From JBGTBD01 sp041749475 (GTDB lineage Bacteria; Pseudomonadota; Alphaproteobacteria; Rickettsiales; UBA998), in contig JBGTBD010000042.1 in the NCBI GenBank assembly GCA_041749475.1, positions 1 to 25,339 on the forward strand: a stretch of 25,339 nucleotides of DNA, read 5' to 3'. This document shows, one piece after another, positions 21,710 to 25,339 of the stretch (position 1 is its first letter; each line of letters starts with the position of its first letter). The position numbers were made by a program, and so were the translations under genes. The notes beneath the pieces are model-generated. The model was not told the DNA's origin, did not search any database, and saw only the letters and a list, made by a program, of their open reading frames with translations.

Positions 21710-23116
21710 TTACCCGAGCAATTGCCGCGCGTGTTCCAGAAGCTGTATTTTTTCAACAAGTTGCGGGTATTTTTCACGGTCTAGGAGGATGCGGACCCCC
21801 CCCGGCGCGCTTCTATCCAGCTCTGGGCGTATGCCCAGCACCGATGGCAGACGGAAGAACTCCTCCGTCATCATTTCAAACTCACGCCGTGCGTCGGTTA
21901 TCTGCTGCGGCGTACCCTGTGGGGGGGTAAACCGTACTATATACTCTTGCTGCGAATCCTCAGAAGGCCGCAGGGATGCCATAGGGCTGCTACAGGACAC
22001 GCAATTATGCAGCCGGGAGTACTCTAATAGGCCGCTCAGATGTGCATCCGCTGATTTCCGCATCAACTCACCAACAATGCGCTGCATAAGAGGCTCACTC
22101 GATTCGACATCGATGGAATCGATAAGCCAGCCTCCCTGATCATGATGGTAGGTCTTATCGTAATGGGTTTCCGTGCTCCACTTGGTTTTATCCTTATCCG
22201 TCAGCGTCATTATCTGAAAGTCCTCGAGCGACGCCTTCACCGATTCCGACACGCTCATACCGCTCGCATCGATCCTATAATGACAGGCCTCTTCCGGGAA
22301 TTCGCGGGTGTTGAATATAAGGGAAAAATGTGTTTTTCCCGACTCGGATGGCTTGACCTCCAGTTTCAGGATACCGTCCTCCACTGCCTTTGCGACAGTG
22401 TCCACGAAACGCGAAACGCACGCCTGACTTGCCTTCTTATAATGCTCATCTTCTTCCAGCGCGACACGAGCCGCCGTCTCTTCAAAGCGCAGTTCTAGCC
22501 CCGCTGCTTGTTCCGGCGATAATTTCTTGCGGCACAGCTCAAAGAACGCCTGTTTTTCTTCCGGAAGATGCCGGAAAAAATCCTGCATATGGGCCACATC
22601 CATGGTTTTTGGCAGGCCGCCGAAGATATACTCCATCACATCGATCGGGGTTTCATAGAATTCTGCAGCCGTATTGAGGTAACCCTCATACCCCTTTATC
22701 ACCTCTTCGGGCGGTAAACTGGCCAAACCCTGCATCATTCCGTGCAAATGCGCCATGCTTTGTGCTTTCTTATTCAGCACGCTCTCCCAGTCAAGCCCTT
22801 CGGGTAACCGTAGGCTCTCCCAGTAAAGCTTTTGTCCTGGAGGCTGCGCGGCTTTGACTTTATGCAAATCCACTTTCCCCTGTAGAAGGAATTCCCGCAC
22901 GTCCTGTATACTCAGTGCGGAGGAGAAACGACTCCCCTCCGCCACCTCACGACAGCGTGAAAAAAGAAAGAAGGGTGCCGCTTGTGGCGTCGCCGCCGCA
23001 TCCGCCGCCCCCATCGCTGCAGACACCTGATCAAGCGGTACGGAGACATATTTCCCCAATGTCAGATACCCCGCCGCACCCCCCGACACCTGCAAAAATC
23101 CCCGCCGTGAAAACAT
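21710..23116 (-). CDS. Tat-exported protein of unknown function, 468 aa
   Basis: The N-terminus has a twin-arginine signal, SRRGFLQVSGG (R4-R5), followed by a weakly hydrophobic stretch and a likely cleavage near AAATPQA, so a folded protein is probably sent to the periplasm. The mature part is unfamiliar: helical, charged segments to about residue 240 (DVREFLLQGKVDLHKVKAAQ; FFRHLPEEKQAFFELCRKKL), then a beta-rich region (HFSLIFNTREFP; THYDKTYHHDQGGWLIDSID). A CxxC pair (NCVSCSS, near residues 371-374) and a final ferredoxin-like-sized domain (EYIVRFTPPQ ... GVRILLDREKYPQLVEKIQL) follow. Tat use often goes with a bound cofactor, but none is evident apart from the cysteines. The next genes on the strand are the XRE regulator and the 167-residue hypothetical. 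Confidence 0.75.
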   Translation of the reverse strand: MFSRRGFLQVSGGAAGYLTLGKYVSVPLDQVSAAMGAADAAATPQAAPFFLFSRCREVAEGSRFSSALSIQDVREFLLQGKVDLHKVKAAQPPGQKLYWESLRLPEGLDWESVLNKKAQSMAHLHGMMQGLASLPPEEVIKGYEGYLNTAAEFYETPIDVMEYIFGGLPKTMDVAHMQDFFRHLPEEKQAFFELCRKKLSPEQAAGLELRFEETAARVALEEDEHYKKASQACVSRFVDTVAKAVEDGILKLEVKPSESGKTHFSLIFNTREFPEEACHYRIDASGMSVSESVKASLEDFQIMTLTDKDKTKWSTETHYDKTYHHDQGGWLIDSIDVESSEPLMQRIVGELMRKSADAHLSGLLEYSRLHNCVSCSSPMASLRPSEDSQQEYIVRFTPPQGTPQQITDARREFEMMTEEFFRLPSVLGIRPELDRSAPGGVRILLDREKYPQLVEKIQLLEHARQLLG

Positions 23117-23260
23117 GCCCTAATCTCCGGTAATAGCGTCTTACCGCCTAAGCTTGTGCATCTCTATTTTGCATTGTTTCAAGGCGGACAGTGTAGCAAC
23201 TGTGGATTAAAAGACAAAGAAATCGCACAGGAAAAGATTTCGATTAGTGTTTTATTTATA

Positions 23261-23272
23261 TTATTCGAATAA
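23261..23272. promoter_or_regulatory. 12-bp perfect palindrome in an AT-rich leader
   Basis: TTATTCGAATAA is its own reverse complement and lies 42 bases before the GTG start of the AT-rich orphan gene, among AT-rich sequence with possible -10 elements (TATATT at 23257-23262). It might be an operator. The rest of the gap between 23117 and 23314 shows no gene. Confidence 0.3.
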
Positions 23273-23314
23273 AATACCAATCAAAGCTAAATATTAAGGT
23301 TAAGCGGAGTAAGT

Positions 23315-24124
23315 GTGAGATATATCATATCATGTAAAGATCACATATCTGGGGAAATAAGTTTACGCATTGGATATCCTAAAAAGGGTAATCATCCTCT
23401 GAAATATCAGTATTGGTGGTATGCAACTAAAGAGCATATAAGCATCGAACGTAAGATACATGAGTCATTTTCAAAGCTTTATCGCATAGCAGAGAGAGAT
23501 AATATTAGTTACGAGCAATTGGTAAAATACGCGATATCGTCCGCAGAAAATGAGACGAAACTTATTCCTAAACTTCTTAAGGAGAAGATTGTCACCTTTG
23601 AGGAGTATAAAAAAATCCAACTCCCTTTTCCGGTCGAGCCCTTCATCCGGCCTCTTCCGATGTACTCAATGCCGAAAAGAGGAAATACACTGGCAGCAAA
23701 GTCAACGCCTGAAACTCTTCGGGGGGACGTGTATCAGCTGGCTGTAGCCCTATTTCCTGATCAAGGCAGTGAAGAACAGAATGCACGATTATTCTTTTAT
23801 GCCTATGCTATGTACCTTTTAATTGCACAGCCGAAATGGAGAACCATTACGGCACTTTTCAAAGAAATAATATCTGAGAATTTACAGCGCAATTTATGTG
23901 GTACGCTTGATGAGTTCGGCGGGTTTTTTCCACCCGAAATTTACCAGATTCTTGCCACTCCAGCTAAAAACACAGAAATTCTGCAACGGTTACAATGGAG
24001 CGTTATGAGTCGGCTATTTGATTTGGCTGCCGGGATATATTCACCAGCAGGAACCTTGAAGAACTGGGAAAAAGAACTTAATAAAATTCTGTTCACTGAC
24101 TTGAACAACAAAAAACCAGCTTAA
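23315..24124 (+). CDS. AT-rich orphan gene of unknown function
   Basis: This 269-residue protein is not recognised. It starts at GTG with GGAG 5 bases upstream. The base composition is clearly more AT-rich than the rest of the window and codon choice differs (many ATA, TTA, AAA, AAT), which points to transfer from another source. The product is basic and helical: MRYIISCKDHISGEISLRIG, then WWYATKEHISIERKIHESFS, LVKYAISSAENETKLIPKLL, a Pro-rich joint (PFPVEPFIRPLPMYSMPKRG) and a helical C-terminal half (QNARLFFYAYAMYLLIAQPK). There is no signal peptide; the YAYAMYLLIA stretch is too short to be sure of a membrane segment. It ends two bases from the 3' end of the 5S rRNA gene and is convergent with the rRNA operon. 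Confidence 0.65.
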   Translation: MRYIISCKDHISGEISLRIGYPKKGNHPLKYQYWWYATKEHISIERKIHESFSKLYRIAERDNISYEQLVKYAISSAENETKLIPKLLKEKIVTFEEYKKIQLPFPVEPFIRPLPMYSMPKRGNTLAAKSTPETLRGDVYQLAVALFPDQGSEEQNARLFFYAYAMYLLIAQPKWRTITALFKEIISENLQRNLCGTLDEFGGFFPPEIYQILATPAKNTEILQRLQWSVMSRLFDLAAGIYSPAGTLKNWEKELNKILFTDLNNKKPA

Positions 24125-24133
24125 AAGGCTTGG
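24110..24133 (-). terminator. Possible rRNA operon terminator overlapping the orphan gene's end
   Basis: On the minus strand the 5S 3' end and the following bases can form CCA(A)GC-CTTTTAA-GCTGG followed by TTTTTT. The stem is only 5 bp with a bulged A and uses bases of the 5S end itself. If it works, the operon's terminator lies within the last codons of the convergent orphan gene. Confidence 0.3.
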
Positions 24134-24245
24134 CAACGACTTACTCTCCCATGCCTTGAGACATAGTACCATCAGCCCGAAGGAGTTTCACGGTCGTGTT
24201 CGATATGGGAACGTGTGGGTCCACCCTTGGTATAATCACCAAGCC
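24127..24245 (-). rRNA. rrf: 5S ribosomal RNA
   Basis: Read on the minus strand it begins GGCTTGGTGATTATACCAAG and ends GTCGTTGCCAAGCC, so the two ends pair as helix I. The internal landmarks are all present: CCCACACGTTCCCATATCGA, ACACGACCGTGAAAC, and GATGGTACTATGTCTCAAGG followed by CATGGGAGAGTA. The length, about 119 bases, is normal. Ends may be off by two or three bases. It lies about 144 bases after the 23S gene in the same operon. Confidence 0.95.
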
Positions 24246-24267
24246 ATTTAAACTGGCTTTTTGATAT

Positions 24268-24295
24268 CCCCGCGCTCCTGGTGAGGAGCGCGGGG
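24268..24295 (-). other. Hairpin in the 23S-5S spacer
   Basis: CCCCGCGCTCC (24268-24278) and GGAGCGCGGGG (24285-24295) form a perfect 11-bp stem with a 6-base loop in the spacer between 23S and 5S. It is probably part of the rRNA processing structure; no T tract follows, so it is not a normal terminator. The rest of the spacer (24246-24389) holds no tRNA that I can see. Confidence 0.6.
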
Positions 24296-24389
24296 ACGTG
24301 AATAGGTTTTTCTGTAATGATGTCAATACATGATACAGACACAAAGCATGACCTGCTTTGTACTGTGCGTGTGGCGACTCAAATCGAAA

Positions 24390-25339
<950 letters not shown>

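Noticed and set aside
21644..23162. A shared 14-base word TAAGCTTGTGCATC at 21644-21657 (start of the XRE gene) and 23149-23162 (upstream of the Tat gene)
   Set aside because: One 14-base match in a window this size is expected by chance, and the flanks do not agree.
24241..24262. Plus-strand terminator-like AAGCCA-TTTAAAC-TGGCTTTTT at the 5S 5' end
   Set aside because: The stem is only 6 bp and uses conserved 5S bases on the strand opposite to rRNA transcription; the orphan gene's transcript might end here but support is weak.

Overview
The window looks like part of an alphaproteobacterial chromosome. The signs are gene content and order rather than any single marker: etfB-etfA beside an NDUFS6-type zinc-finger protein and a HIG1-like twin-membrane protein, a Usg-family protein, a glyQ...glyS-ppdK operon, thrB(type II)-rnhA with a 4-base overlap, an adjacent bactofilin, and a typical 5S/23S pair. 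I cannot name the genus. Most of the window is GC-rich by eye; one orphan gene beside the rRNA operon (23315-24124) is clearly AT-rich.

Layout: 1-444 is the 3' part of a proline-rich, carboxypeptidase-regulatory-like gene, closed by a strong bidirectional terminator. 509-2746 (minus) is a respiratory cluster: zinc-finger protein, twin-membrane protein, etfB, etfA. 2787-3839 (minus) is an exported lytic transglycosylase, divergent from two small exported proteins (3965-4622), the second split by an apparent single-base frameshift in its signal peptide. 4629-11366 (minus) is a tightly packed operon glyQ-panD-(YiiX-like hydrolase)-glyS-ppdK. Upstream of it lie an unlisted 35-codon ORF with a strong hairpin, then a DUF2061 membrane protein with a Fur/Mur-like palindrome between its -35 and -10 boxes. 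12152-15161 (minus) holds yqgE, ygfZ, a GT4 glycosyltransferase and usg. 15294-18305 (plus) holds a lipoprotein alpha/beta hydrolase translationally coupled to a membrane methyltransferase, then nth. 18507-19202 (minus) is a bactofilin; 19378-20768 (plus) is thrB-rnhA. 20765-23116 (minus) is a group of poorly known genes: a hypothetical protein, an XRE regulator and a Tat-exported unknown. 23315-24124 is the AT-rich orphan, which ends two bases from the 5S gene. 24127 to the window end is the 3' part of an rRNA operon (5S, then 23S cut by the window edge) on the minus strand.

How the parts relate: the left cluster groups proteins whose mitochondrial relatives belong to the electron-transport chain (ETF, complex I zinc subunit, supercomplex factor). 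The glyQS operon joins translation (GlyRS), pyruvate/PEP metabolism (PPDK), pantothenate synthesis (PanD) and a papain-like hydrolase. Three inverted-repeat units of different core sequence but with shared GTCAT...ATCCA ends sit between genes. No phage, transposase, CRISPR array or obvious defence system was found. The least explained pieces are the frameshifted secreted protein, the 35-codon ORF, the DUF2061 operator, the Tat/XRE gene group and the orphan beside the rRNA operon.
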